Source: Muribaculaceae bacterium (GTDB lineage: Bacteria > Bacteroidota > Bacteroidia > Bacteroidales > Muribaculaceae). Taken from it: DNA of 64,000 nt. Both the position numbers and the translations under genes were made by a program. Of the stretch, positions 48,053 through 58,100 are shown piece after piece. The stretch is from NCBI GenBank assembly GCA_022484565.1, contig JAKVKZ010000005.1, positions 1 to 64,000 of the forward strand, in the 5' to 3' direction. Numbering within the stretch: position 1 is the first letter of the stretch; each line of letters starts with the position of its first letter. The notes under the pieces are model-generated. The model was not told where the DNA came from and did not search any database. It saw only the letters and a list, made by a program, of their open reading frames with translations.

Positions 48053-48079
48053 GGCTGAATACTATCACAGCATCCAGCC
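48053..48079 (-). terminator. Terminator hairpin of the GH30-A-B-C-D gene, shared 3' cassette
   Basis: In minus-strand RNA, GGCUGGAUGC pairs with GUAUUCAGCC over 10 bp using wobble pairs. On the plus strand the same positions mismatch, so the structure is conserved for minus-strand transcripts. Confidence 0.75.
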
Positions 48080-48156
48080 TTCTCCAATTATCAACTAAAA
48101 CTATTAATAAAAATCTGCCATTTTAAATAATCATATTAATCAAAGTCACAAAATAT

Positions 48157-51100
48157 TTAGTCAACCTTCACCTTACTTATTTTTCCACCAGCTTTTACTA
48201 TATATAATCCTGAAGGAACATTGATAACACCCTGATTATGCACATTCACAATCATTCGGCCAGTGAAATCATAAACTACTGCATCATTAGCACCCGTAAC
48301 ACTGATGAAACCTTCTCCGCCAATGATAGTTACCATGTTGGCTGAAACGCCTTCAATGCCTGTTGGCGTTAGATCATTCGCTATAAATGTTACAAGTTTA
48401 TGATTCCAATAGGAAGTCGAACCTATGCTTGCCACAGCTACATCAGTTGCATTATCATATAAGTCATCAGCCGTAGTGCTCACTGTCTTTATTCTTGCCT
48501 TACCTACGCTTTCAAGTGTAAGTGCCGGTGCGCTACTTACGCTCCAGCTGTCCTGAAGGGTATTGATTGTCCCAGCTTCAGACTTGACAATGCTTGCCAT
48601 TTCCGAACTTGTGTATGGGCCAGTTTTTACCATTAAATAGTGAGGGACAACAGCATAATTTACAGAAACGTTCGCTGACAATTTCGCTCCAGGAGTAGTG
48701 GTAGCGGCTACATCTGAGAAACTTGGGTTCATCAGATAAATATTTTGGGCTTTCATATCTGATACTCGTATTATGCTTCTGCTGCCAGCGACAGGAACAA
48801 TTGAAGTGTTGTTATAATCACTTAAAGTTCCGTCATCGCTTGTGCTTGCTGATTTCATCGGAGCATAGTAACTTGGCACATAGCCACCTGTCTTATCATC
48901 AGTTGCCGACACAGCTGCCACTGCTTGACCATTATTGAAGAGTTGCGTGGCAATAGACCCGATATTCACACCATTGTCTGTTATGTCGCCGCTGCCAAAA
49001 TAGGTAAGAGGTACAGTAGCTGTTTCAGTAAATACTGACCCGCTAATATTGTTGGCAGTAGGAGTATAGGTGAATGTCATCGGAGCTGATGTCTGTCCCT
49101 TAATTCCATAAAGGTCGAATGCATTTGACCCTTCGGCACAGTCACCGGTAATGGTTCGTCCATTAATAGTGGTTGAATAAGCCACAGCGTAATCTGTTGG
49201 CATTGTCTGCGACCAAGAAATATGAGTTCCAGGGAAAGTAAGTCTATAGTGGGTGCCAAACCATGTAGTGGTGGCTGTCGCCTTATTGTTGCTTCCATAT
49301 TCTATGGCCCTTTCTCCAACTATTGGCTCAACCGAACCAGATTGATAAGCTGAAGAGAAATTTCGCGAATTTGGGTCACCGTTAAGCACAATATCATCAA
49401 TGCCAGCTGTTATCCACCAGCCATTTACCGTGAAGCCTAAGAATTTCACAAGAGTGCCAACACCTAAATCAATTGTAACATCGTTCCACTTTTTCCTCGA
49501 ATTTGTGGAACTTGCGTGCATATTATCACCGTCTTCAGTAAATACCCACAAAGGCAATGATTGATAGGCAGTGGTGTCATTAGGATTATAGAAGTAGTGA
49601 ACATGCAGATAACGTGTGGCGGCTGTGGTGTAGCCATACACACCTGTGTAGCGGGCACCTCCATATTCAGAATATCCGCCATTCTCTATCCAAATTCTCA
49701 TACATTTTGCTGAGGTGTTGAGTACGGCAGCTTTATTGTATGGGTCAGCGTTCACGTCCGACCGATAAGTGGCTCCCTTGCCAGTATAATTGCTTGCCCA
49801 GCCTTCTCCACTGTTTGGACGTTCAAAATCAATGGTGAACGGAGTTAAGTTAGGGATTACTGGAGCGACATCGCAAAGGCGGATATCGTCAAGATAGAAA
49901 TTCCCGGCATAACGTGGCTCAACACGGAATTGATCGAATGTTACTCCAGATGGAATAGCAAAGCAATATTCATTCCAGATGGAATCCATCATTGTTGCTT
50001 TTGTTGGACTATATACAGTCCCTTCTGTTCCGCCATTAAACAATTGGATTGTGAAATTGGTATTGAATACTTTATCGGCGCGTATCTTCATATAAAGATA
50101 GCGAATGGCAGAAGTGGTAGTGGTGGATGGCACATTCACTCTAATTCCACTGTACCAGCTAAAGCCGGATTGCATTTGGAACGTGAGGCATTTCAGCGAG
50201 TAGTCGTTGCCGTCAGGTCTGGCGTTACTGGCAACTTGGAGTGTCCCCGACTGCACGTAATTGTCAATTGATGTAGTAGGAATTGTAGTTCCATCCTCAA
50301 ATGTGTAGTAAAACGCATTGTTAGAGTTATCTGCTACCGGAGTAACGTTTGTGGTTTCCACGAAAGTCACAATAGACCTTGGCGGCATATTGAATTGGTC
50401 ACCAGTATTAATGGCGGTAAGCGGACGCATTCCATCGTCAGGATTGTCAGTGGTTATGTAAGGGATGAACGAATGTTGCGTTCCATCGCTAAGAGTGAGA
50501 TTCACTACATTTGCGTTGTCACCATAATTCAGCATCACGCATACAAGTTTACCATCCGTATTTTTATATGACGAAACCATCATGCCAGTGATATTGTCCA
50601 CTGTACCTGAAGTGGAACTGGTTACAGTAAGGCGGTGAGCACCCGGGCGAATCCAACGGGAATATTGGCCGAAGCACCAAAAGGCCTTTGGCACTACCAC
50701 TTGCACATCACCATATACTCTGGCATATTCACTCGGCTCTATCGGACCATCGGTGGTGCTGCTTGTGAGCTGGTGAGCCACATCGAATGAGCCATTTTTC
50801 TTAAGATAGAGCAATCCATCGGTGTAAGGAATATCAGTAAGCCCAAGCCACCATTGCCAAGCCGAGGCATTGGCTAAAGAAAGGTCACAGTGCATGAGTC
50901 GCGCTATCATCAATCCATAATTGATGGAAAGGTCGGCTGTGTTTTGGTTTCTTACATACTTGTCGAGCGACTCATCGCCAATGCACCACTCGGTCTCCCA
51001 GTATTTTGTATTGTATTGGCTAAGCACAGATGGAAGTGGCGTTCGCAAATCCACAAGCTGAGAAGTGTTGGCTGCAGCGCTCCAATATCCATGAGCTGTG

Positions 51101-51972
51101 GCAATGCGTGCCACAGTTGACAAATTCCCCACATAAGCTGAGGAACTGCTGTTCCCAAATAAATTCTTTATTTTCTCCCAGTAATTACCATATCCCGAAG
51201 GCTTTGAATTAAGTAATTGTATTTTGCCGGCTTCCGGAATAAGGATTTTGGTGGTAATATTCTTCGATGTCAATTTGCTGTCGAGTGCCACGCAGATATT
51301 CTTTACATCATTGTTAGTGGCATTCATTCCTTCACCTGTTGAATGGTCCCACTCAGGCTCGTTGACTGGCGCAACATAATCGAATGTCACTCCATGTTCT
51401 TCCTTGGTGCGACGAAGCACTTCGCTAAGGTATTCAGTGAAATTCTGTATGCCGTTGTTATCAAGATTTAGCTTTTTATTATAAGTTGTACCTCCATTTG
51501 TCTGGCCGGTGATTGTCATAAAATATGGCGGAGAATTCACAAAACCAAGGGTGTACTCACATCCACGCTCTTTCGCTTTTTTCAGAAAGTTGAATTGGCC
51601 ACCGCATTTTCCAGTAAGACTTAGGTCGTAAGTGCCATCAGATTTCATGATGCATGGAGTGCGGGCACGCACATCGCGGAAATTACCAGAAACGTTGTCA
51701 TCGCTGCCGGCACCAAAGTTAACGCGCCACATGGAGAGGCCTATACCTTTAGGCCTTCCGTTAGCGTCTAAATCTTTGCTGAACAACAAGTCAGCTACTT
51801 TGTTGATATTTGCTTCGGTGGCATATTTACCGAATCTGTACATTGTCCAACAGTCGGATGCTCCGAAGTTGTCAATCTCCTGATTCGTCTGATCCACATG
51901 AATTTGATACGTCTGTGCAGATACAGTCCCGAAAGTAAATAACAGAGGAATTAATAATGATTTGAAATTCAT
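48157..51972 (-). CDS. GH30 fused to A-B-C-D modules with T9SS-like tail
   Basis: Signal peptide about 1-19 from the preferred ATG at 51972. GH30 (about 20-550) matches the tandem pair at 36-40 kb: QEIDNFGASDCWTMYRFGKY, MWRVNFGAGSDDN, acid/base E205 in VNEPEW, nucleophile E328 in YWETEWCIG, MPPRSIVTFVE at its end. Then follow module A (about 560-735, FYYTFEDGTTIPTTSIDNY), module B (about 740-900, ending IDDIVLNGDPNSR), the C region (GERAIEYGSNN, FPGTHISWSQTMPTDY), the D region (YVPSYYAPMKSAS, VVPHYLMVKTGP) and a tail (VYDFTGRMIVNV, PSGLYIVKAGGKI). In effect it is the operon GH30 with its short tail replaced by the binding-protein architecture. It has its own type II promoter and a roughly 180-nt leader. 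Confidence 0.88.
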   Translation of the reverse strand: MNFKSLLIPLLFTFGTVSAQTYQIHVDQTNQEIDNFGASDCWTMYRFGKYATEANINKVADLLFSKDLDANGRPKGIGLSMWRVNFGAGSDDNVSGNFRDVRARTPCIMKSDGTYDLSLTGKCGGQFNFLKKAKERGCEYTLGFVNSPPYFMTITGQTNGGTTYNKKLNLDNNGIQNFTEYLSEVLRRTKEEHGVTFDYVAPVNEPEWDHSTGEGMNATNNDVKNICVALDSKLTSKNITTKILIPEAGKIQLLNSKPSGYGNYWEKIKNLFGNSSSSAYVGNLSTVARIATAHGYWSAAANTSQLVDLRTPLPSVLSQYNTKYWETEWCIGDESLDKYVRNQNTADLSINYGLMIARLMHCDLSLANASAWQWWLGLTDIPYTDGLLYLKKNGSFDVAHQLTSSTTDGPIEPSEYARVYGDVQVVVPKAFWCFGQYSRWIRPGAHRLTVTSSTSGTVDNITGMMVSSYKNTDGKLVCVMLNYGDNANVVNLTLSDGTQHSFIPYITTDNPDDGMRPLTAINTGDQFNMPPRSIVTFVETTNVTPVADNSNNAFYYTFEDGTTIPTTSIDNYVQSGTLQVASNARPDGNDYSLKCLTFQMQSGFSWYSGIRVNVPSTTTTSAIRYLYMKIRADKVFNTNFTIQLFNGGTEGTVYSPTKATMMDSIWNEYCFAIPSGVTFDQFRVEPRYAGNFYLDDIRLCDVAPVIPNLTPFTIDFERPNSGEGWASNYTGKGATYRSDVNADPYNKAAVLNTSAKCMRIWIENGGYSEYGGARYTGVYGYTTAATRYLHVHYFYNPNDTTAYQSLPLWVFTEDGDNMHASSTNSRKKWNDVTIDLGVGTLVKFLGFTVNGWWITAGIDDIVLNGDPNSRNFSSAYQSGSVEPIVGERAIEYGSNNKATATTTWFGTHYRLTFPGTHISWSQTMPTDYAVAYSTTINGRTITGDCAEGSNAFDLYGIKGQTSAPMTFTYTPTANNISGSVFTETATVPLTYFGSGDITDNGVNIGSIATQLFNNGQAVAAVSATDDKTGGYVPSYYAPMKSASTSDDGTLSDYNNTSIVPVAGSRSIIRVSDMKAQNIYLMNPSFSDVAATTTPGAKLSANVSVNYAVVPHYLMVKTGPYTSSEMASIVKSEAGTINTLQDSWSVSSAPALTLESVGKARIKTVSTTADDLYDNATDVAVASIGSTSYWNHKLVTFIANDLTPTGIEGVSANMVTIIGGEGFISVTGANDAVVYDFTGRMIVNVHNQGVINVPSGLYIVKAGGKISKVKVD

Positions 51973-51995
51973 AATTAAAATTATTTTGCATAATC

Positions 51996-52024
51996 CTATC
52001 CCAATATCCATGGATATTGGATAG
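51996..52024 (-). promoter_or_regulatory. Palindrome in the 5' leader of the GH30-A-B-C-D gene
   Basis: CTATCCCAATATCCAT is followed directly by ATGGATATTGGATAG, a 15-bp near-perfect palindrome with one bulged C, 24 bp before the start codon. The -7 box is at 52158, so it would be in the transcribed leader. A leader attenuator, RNA stability element or protein site are all possible. Confidence 0.5.
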
Positions 52025-52157
52025 AACCATGCGGATTGTATTATTTAATTAATCACGATTTTATGACACTTGAATTCTAATCGACATCGTTCGCGGTAAT
52101 AGTTATTCTGTTAAAAGTAATAATCACCATTTCACGAGTTCATAGTTTTAATTGTTA

Positions 52158-52224
52158 CAAATTTATTCCGATTCCTAATAATTCGATTTATTTCATGTTC
52201 CAAAAACACCAAATGTCGTTTCAA
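52158..52224 (-). promoter_or_regulatory. Type II operator-promoter of the GH30-A-B-C-D gene
   Basis: On the plus strand: -7 box CAAATTTA at 52158-52165, repeats TGTTCCAA at 52196 and CGTTTCAA at 52217 (21 bp apart, box-to-repeat distance 31). The 52225-52369 segment beyond it is AT-rich with no other feature recognised. Confidence 0.8.
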
Positions 52225-52369
52225 TGACAAAAAATCATAAATAATTTTCAGGATTCCATATAATCAATACGTTTTTCTTATTGATTCATACAAATTCAAC
52301 TTCATTGATTTCAGATTTAAACTTCACACCTATTATAATATATATTCTTATCCACATTACTAAACAGAA

Positions 52370-52396
52370 GGCTGAATGCTTTCACAGCATCCAGCC
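52370..52396 (-). terminator. Terminator hairpin of the A-B-C-D gene, shared 3' cassette
   Basis: GGCTGAATGC / GCATCCAGCC, a 10-bp stem in minus-strand RNA with one wobble. It is about 92 bp past the stop codon and embedded in 3' flanking sequence nearly identical to that of the sister genes. Confidence 0.75.
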
Positions 52397-52487
52397 CTCG
52401 CCCATTATCAACTAAAACCATCTAAAAAATCAACTTTTCTCAAATACCGACATTATCATTCATACTTAACTTACGTGAACGAAAAAT

Positions 52488-54740
52488 TTAGTCAACTTTC
52501 ACCTTACTTACTTTTCCACCAGCTTTTACGATATACAGTCCTGAAGGAACATTAATTATGCTCTGATTATTTACGCTCTTAATCATTCGGCCCATAAAGT
52601 CATAGACCACTGCATTGTTTGCACCGGTGATATTGATGATGCCTTCTCCGCCAACGATAGATACTGCATCGACTGAAACGCCTTCGATGCCTGTTGGAGT
52701 TAAGGCATTAGCTACAAAGGTTACAAGTTTATGATTCGTTATGCCAGTTGCACCTGCTATGCTTGTCACGGCTACATCAGTTGCATTAGTATATAAGTCA
52801 TCTGCAGTTGTGCTTACAGCCTTTATTTTTGCCTTACCAACACTTTCCAGATTAAGTGCCGGTGCACTGCTTACGGTCCAACTGTCCTGAAGAGTATTGA
52901 TTGTTCCACTAACGGTTTCGACAATATTTCCCATTTCTGTGCTTGTGTAAGGACCAGTAGTTACCATTAAATAGTGAGGAACGACAGCGTAATTTACAGA
53001 AACATTAGATGTTAATTTATCTCCGGCTTTAGGTGCATATGCTGCAACTTCCGAAAAGCTTGGAGTCATCAGATAAATATTTTGGGCTTTCATATCCGAT
53101 ATTTTTATTATTGACAGTTTTTTAGTATTATCAGTGGAAACAGGAGTAACATCATTGCTATAATCACTAAAGGTTGCATCGTCACTTGAGCTTGTTGATT
53201 TCATTGGAGCATAGTAGCTCGGTACATACCCACCTGTCTTATTATCTGTTGCTGGCACTGATGCCACTGCCTCACCATTTTTATAAAGAACTGTTCCTAT
53301 AGTCCCAATATTCACGCCATTATCAGTTATTTCACTGCTTCCAAAATATGCAAGAGTAGCATTTTGAGTTTCAGTAAACGCTGAACCAGTCGTGTTACTT
53401 GCGGTTGGCGTATATGTGAATGTCATCTGTGCTGTCGTCGGCCCTTTTATTCCGTATAAATCAAGAGAGTTGGCTCCGTTAACACTTGTACCCGTAATTG
53501 GTCTTCCATTAATTGTAGTTGAATAACCTACCGTGTAATCTGATGGCATATTTAGTGCCCAAGTGATATGTGTTCCAGGGAATGTGAGTTTATAATGCTC
53601 ACTAAACCATGTGGTGGATGATGTTGCTTTTGCCCCACCATAACTTATAGCCCTTTCTCCAACTATTGGTTCAATCGAAACTGATTGATAAGCAGAAGTG
53701 AAATTGCGCGAATTAGGGTCTCCGTTGAGCACTATGTCGTCAATGCCTAAAGTAATCCACCAATGTTCCATTGTGAAGGTTAGATAACTTACCAATGTTC
53801 CAACTCCTAAATCTATAGTCACATCGTTCCACTGACCCATGGCATTTGACGAGCTTGTGAAATGTGTTTCTCCATCTGCGGTAAACACCCATAAAGGCTC
53901 TGAAGCTAAAACAGTCTTATCTGTGGACTTATAAAAATAGCGGACGTGAAGATATCGAGTACTTTCGGTTGTATAGCCATATACTCCAGTGTAACGGCCA
54001 CCACTGAAATCAGTAGAAGCTCCATGTTGAACCCAAATTCTCATGCCATTGCCCGATGCCGCAAGGAAAGGATCATTAGTTAACGCATCTCTGTACGTAC
54101 TACCGTTGGCACTATTATTTGTCCAACCGCTACCACTACCTGATGGCTCAAAATCAATCATAAATGGTTTCAAATTTGGTATCCCCTCATCACTTAAGCG
54201 AATGTCATCAACATAAAAGACACTTTGGTATTGCGGCTCAACACGTATGCAATCAAACGTTGTTCCTACGGGAATCTCATAACAATATTCTTTCCATGTT
54301 TGATCTATCATTGTTGCTCGAGTCGCCTTCAAGTCTAAATTTATATATGCTGGATTTGTTCCACCTGACTCTGTCCCATTATACAATGATACCATGAAGT
54401 AATTATTGGTGACCGTTGAGCTCATCGATGCATCGGCACGTACTTTTAAATAGAGATAACGCATACTTGCTGTTGTCGTTGTTTGCGTCAAAGTAAAATA
54501 AATACCACCCCACGATGGAATGCCGCTTTGCGTTTCAAACGTATAACATTTCAATGAATTATCAATACCTGTGGTAACCGAATTATCAATAACTTTGTAA
54601 GAATTATCGGCCACATAATAACGTTGAGGCACTGTTGGCGTATGCGCAGCATCCTCAAATGTGTAATTATACGCATCAGTTGCATTAGCAAAGACTGCTA
54701 TTGCAAACATACAGATTAATAATGTAATTTTTCGTTTCAT
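52488..54740 (-). CDS. Secreted A-B-C-D modular protein with T9SS-like tail
   Basis: Signal peptide about 1-20. Module A (about 22-200) begins YNYTFEDAAHTPTVPQRYY and ends VEPQYQSVFYVDDIRLS. Module B (about 200-355) has MRIWVQHGASTDFSGGRYT and WNDVTIDLGVGTLVSYLTF and ends IDDIVLNGDPNSR. Region C (about 360-480) includes VGERAISYGG and FPGTHITWALNMPSDY. Region D (about 480-680) includes YVPSYYAPMKSTS and VVPHYLMVTTGPYTS. The tail (about 690-750) is VYDFMGRMIKSV, PSGLYIVKAGGKV. No catalytic domain was seen; it is the non-enzyme counterpart of the 48157-51972 protein. It is divergent from the HTCS with a type II operator-promoter. Confidence 0.8.
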   Translation of the reverse strand: MKRKITLLICMFAIAVFANATDAYNYTFEDAAHTPTVPQRYYVADNSYKVIDNSVTTGIDNSLKCYTFETQSGIPSWGGIYFTLTQTTTTASMRYLYLKVRADASMSSTVTNNYFMVSLYNGTESGGTNPAYINLDLKATRATMIDQTWKEYCYEIPVGTTFDCIRVEPQYQSVFYVDDIRLSDEGIPNLKPFMIDFEPSGSGSGWTNNSANGSTYRDALTNDPFLAASGNGMRIWVQHGASTDFSGGRYTGVYGYTTESTRYLHVRYFYKSTDKTVLASEPLWVFTADGETHFTSSSNAMGQWNDVTIDLGVGTLVSYLTFTMEHWWITLGIDDIVLNGDPNSRNFTSAYQSVSIEPIVGERAISYGGAKATSSTTWFSEHYKLTFPGTHITWALNMPSDYTVGYSTTINGRPITGTSVNGANSLDLYGIKGPTTAQMTFTYTPTASNTTGSAFTETQNATLAYFGSSEITDNGVNIGTIGTVLYKNGEAVASVPATDNKTGGYVPSYYAPMKSTSSSDDATFSDYSNDVTPVSTDNTKKLSIIKISDMKAQNIYLMTPSFSEVAAYAPKAGDKLTSNVSVNYAVVPHYLMVTTGPYTSTEMGNIVETVSGTINTLQDSWTVSSAPALNLESVGKAKIKAVSTTADDLYTNATDVAVTSIAGATGITNHKLVTFVANALTPTGIEGVSVDAVSIVGGEGIINITGANNAVVYDFMGRMIKSVNNQSIINVPSGLYIVKAGGKVSKVKVD

Positions 54741-54874
54741 AAAATATTATTTTAAATGTTTAGAATTCGCAAAAAATATTAGGACATTTATTTGAACATC
54801 AACAACGCGACTTAAAAGTGGATATATAATAATGTAAGAATATTCTTTCCACTGTCATTAAGTTTTAGTTGATG

Positions 54875-54941
54875 CAAATTTATTTCAGGCATTTTATTTT
54901 CACTTTAATCCACGTTTCAAAAAGTATCAATCACGTTTCGC
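54875..54941 (-). promoter_or_regulatory. Type II operator-promoter of the A-B-C-D gene
   Basis: On the plus strand: -7 box CAAATTTA at 54875-54882, repeats CGTTTCAA at 54913 and CGTTTCGC at 54934 (21 bp apart, box-to-repeat distance 31). The predicted leader of about 130 nt contains a weak stem AGTGGA (54817) / TCCACT (54848). Confidence 0.8.
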
Positions 54942-54993
54942 AATAAAAAAAATCCATAAAATCCATATCAACATTTTTGACAGTTTTATTTGA

Positions 54994-55022
54994 CGTTTCA
55001 ATTTCTTTAATTCACGTTTCAA
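54994..55022. promoter_or_regulatory. Second type II direct repeat, next to the HTCS gene
   Basis: Two perfect CGTTTCAA copies at 54994 and 55015, 21 bp apart, in the same orientation as the other type II sites. No minus-strand -7 box lies at the fixed 31 distance. On the plus strand a TATCTTTA (55070-55077, one base off TAnnTTTG) precedes the HTCS start. It may serve autoregulation of the HTCS or be a second site for the divergent gene. Confidence 0.65.
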
Positions 55023-55158
55023 AACAAAAAAAACATAAAACCAAACCTTTCCCCTATTGAAAAAAACACTATCTTTACAAAGAATAAATCAAGGGGAGCA
55101 TTTTTGTTCATTATCCCCAAAGCATTAATTGTCAACTCTTACCGACAAAACCATTATT

Positions 55159-58100
55159 ATGAGACGTTATCTTTTAGCATTATTTTGCGCCACTCTGTGC
55201 TTCTATCCGAATTTCACGGCACAGACTTTCTCCATACGCAACTACACCAGCTACGACGGACTGGTGAGTGATAAGATTATGAGTATCCAGCAGGACTATA
55301 TGGGCAGGATATGGATAGGCACGCCTCACGGACTATGCTGCTTCGACGGGTCGGAATACACACATTACACAAAAAGCCAAAACATCCCCAACCATATTTC
55401 CAACAATATCGTGCAGACCATTCTTCCACGCCCCAATGGTGACGTGTGGTTCGGTACTCCTGACTCATTGAACATTTATTGCTGGAAAGACGATAAAATA
55501 CATGCCTATGGCAAAGTAAAAGGACTAAAATCGAAAGACATTACAGTTCTTGCCAACGGCAGTAACGGCAGCGTTTGGCTTGGAACTTTTGGAGAAGGCA
55601 TTTTCAGATACGATGAAAAGAAGGACGCATTTTCCACAATCAGCGCAATAGCAAGGCAACATGGCACTGCAAAAATCATGGCACTGTGCGAAGATTCCAA
55701 CCGTCAGCTTTGGATAGGCACACGCTATAACGGATTATTCATCTACACTCCAAACACAAACGAATGCAGGCAAATAAGCGGAATTTCACCAAATGATTTC
55801 GTGAAAATAATTTTTCAGGACCTAAGCGGAAACATTTGGGTAGGGACTGACACCAATTTATATCATATAGAGAATAATGAGGCCAGGCCTGTGAATCAGC
55901 AGGTTTTCGCCGGAAAGAGCATTTTCTCAATTTGCGAGAATCCTGCCGGCACGCTATGGGTAGGATGCGATGAATTATTGACACAATTCAAGCCAAACGA
56001 TTTATTTGCCAGCGACGGAGCCAGCATAAGCACTGTTTTTCACAATTACGACTACTCCCACAAAGGCATACACTCAATGCTTAGCGACAAGGACGGCAAC
56101 CTGTGGATCGGCACTTACGGTGAAGGAATAAAGGCCATAAACCATTATTCATATTTCTCTCACATAATCCCTGGCGAGAGCAATATCACCGAACCGGCTT
56201 TTCCTTTTGCCACCTATGCCATCAGCCAAGCCCCTAACGACGAAATGTGGCTTGGAAAAGAGAGGATTGGAGTGCTGCGATATAATTTCGACACTCAGAA
56301 AGTAACTGAAGCAATCAAGCTTAATAAATCAGACGTTTTAGCCCTACTGGAAGACAACGGCGGAAATCTATGGATAGGAACTACTGCTGACGGACTTCTT
56401 CTGCGGCGGAAAAACGCACAAAGCCCCACCCGCATAGCCAATCCGATAGGGACTAGTGTGCGGTCGATATTTCAGGCCAAGGACTCTTCAATATACATTT
56501 CAGATGTAAATGGCTTTTTCCGCACTAAGGATGTCGGGAAAAACTGGGAAAATGTGCTCCAGCACTGGTATGCCAAAAATCCTGACGTAAGGTGCGCCGA
56601 ACAGGATGCAATGGGCCGCCTCTGGCTCGGCACCTATAATAGCGGACTATTCTGCTACGACCCTCGCCGGCACAGTCTCCATCCATATCTCAAGCCCAAT
56701 GGACTAAAATCAAACATCATCTTCGATGTGCTGATTGACGGAAACACATTATGGATTGCCACAGATGAGGGACTGGCCTCCTACTCCATCACTTCCGGCT
56801 CATTCACTAACCAATTCCCATGCCGGAATATCCCCGACATCTCAATCTTTGCCATCCAAAAGGACAAACTCGGCAATTTGTGGTTTTCTTCATCAATGGG
56901 ACTTTGGCAATATGAAGTAAAACATCACAGGATATATCATTTCTCAGCCCGCAACCTGCCTAAGATAAGTGAATTCACTGAAGGTGCCTCGGCAATTGAC
57001 ACTCAAGGGAATGTGTATTTCGGCTCGTTCAATGGCCTGCTGCAAATCAATCCCTACCACAATCAAATAGTAGCCAACAAAACGAATCTTATCTTCACAA
57101 AGGTGGTTATAGACGACCAAGAGGTTGTCCCCGACGCTGAATCATCACGGTCGAATCTGACCGAAAATGTGAATGTCAGTCGCCAGATAAATATCTATTC
57201 ACAAAACCATTCCGTCACCATCCATTTCTCGCTCCCTTATTACGACAGGGACGTGCAATATTATTACAAGCTCGACAAAAATGATGAAGGCTGGAAATTA
57301 TTGGGAAATCAGAACTGGGTGACGTTCCGCGACCTCAACCCTGGTGATTACCACCTGATAGTCCGCGCAGTGGTGGAAAGTGACCATACCGAAACGTTAT
57401 CGGAAATTCAGATTTCAGTTTTTCCTCCGTTGTGGGCCACTTGGTGGGCCAAAATATTCTATTTCCTTGTGATTTGCACGGCACTGTGGTATGCCTTTCA
57501 TTTGGTTAAGTCGCGTATGCGTATGGCCCATAGCATTGAGATTGAAAAGAACAACCGCAAGAGGGAGGAGGAAATTCATGAGGCAAAATTGATGTTCTTC
57601 ACTAATTTAAGCCATGAACTCCGCACCCCGCTGACGCTGCTTCTCACTCCATTGCAGGAATTAATCAGCCACGAAACCAATGAGAGCAAGAAGAATACAT
57701 TGAAAATAATCAACAAGAGCGCCAACCGCCTGATGCTCCTCGTGAATCAGATTCTCGATTTCAGAAAGAGTGAAAAGGGAGAAATGAAACTTTCAGTGCA
57801 AAAAGTTGATTTTCCTAATTACATCAACGACATAAGCTCGTATTTCAAGGAATTGGCAAAGGATAAAAACATAGATTTCTCCCTGATAACGCATCAACTT
57901 CCTGAACAGGTTTGGATTGACCCTGACAAGATTGAGAAAATATGCTTCAATCTGCTTTCAAACTCATTCAAATTCACTCCTAAAAACGGGCATATAGAAT
58001 TATCCGTTTCAGCCGACGGCGAATGGCTCACACTGAAAGTATCCGACAATGGCATAGGAATCCAGCAGGAATCACAAAAGTCAATATTCAAGGCCTTCTT

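Noticed and set aside
55129-55158. HTCS start at an upstream TTG
   Set aside because: The ATG at 55159 directly begins a signal peptide (MRRYLLALFCATLC); the extra ten residues are polar.
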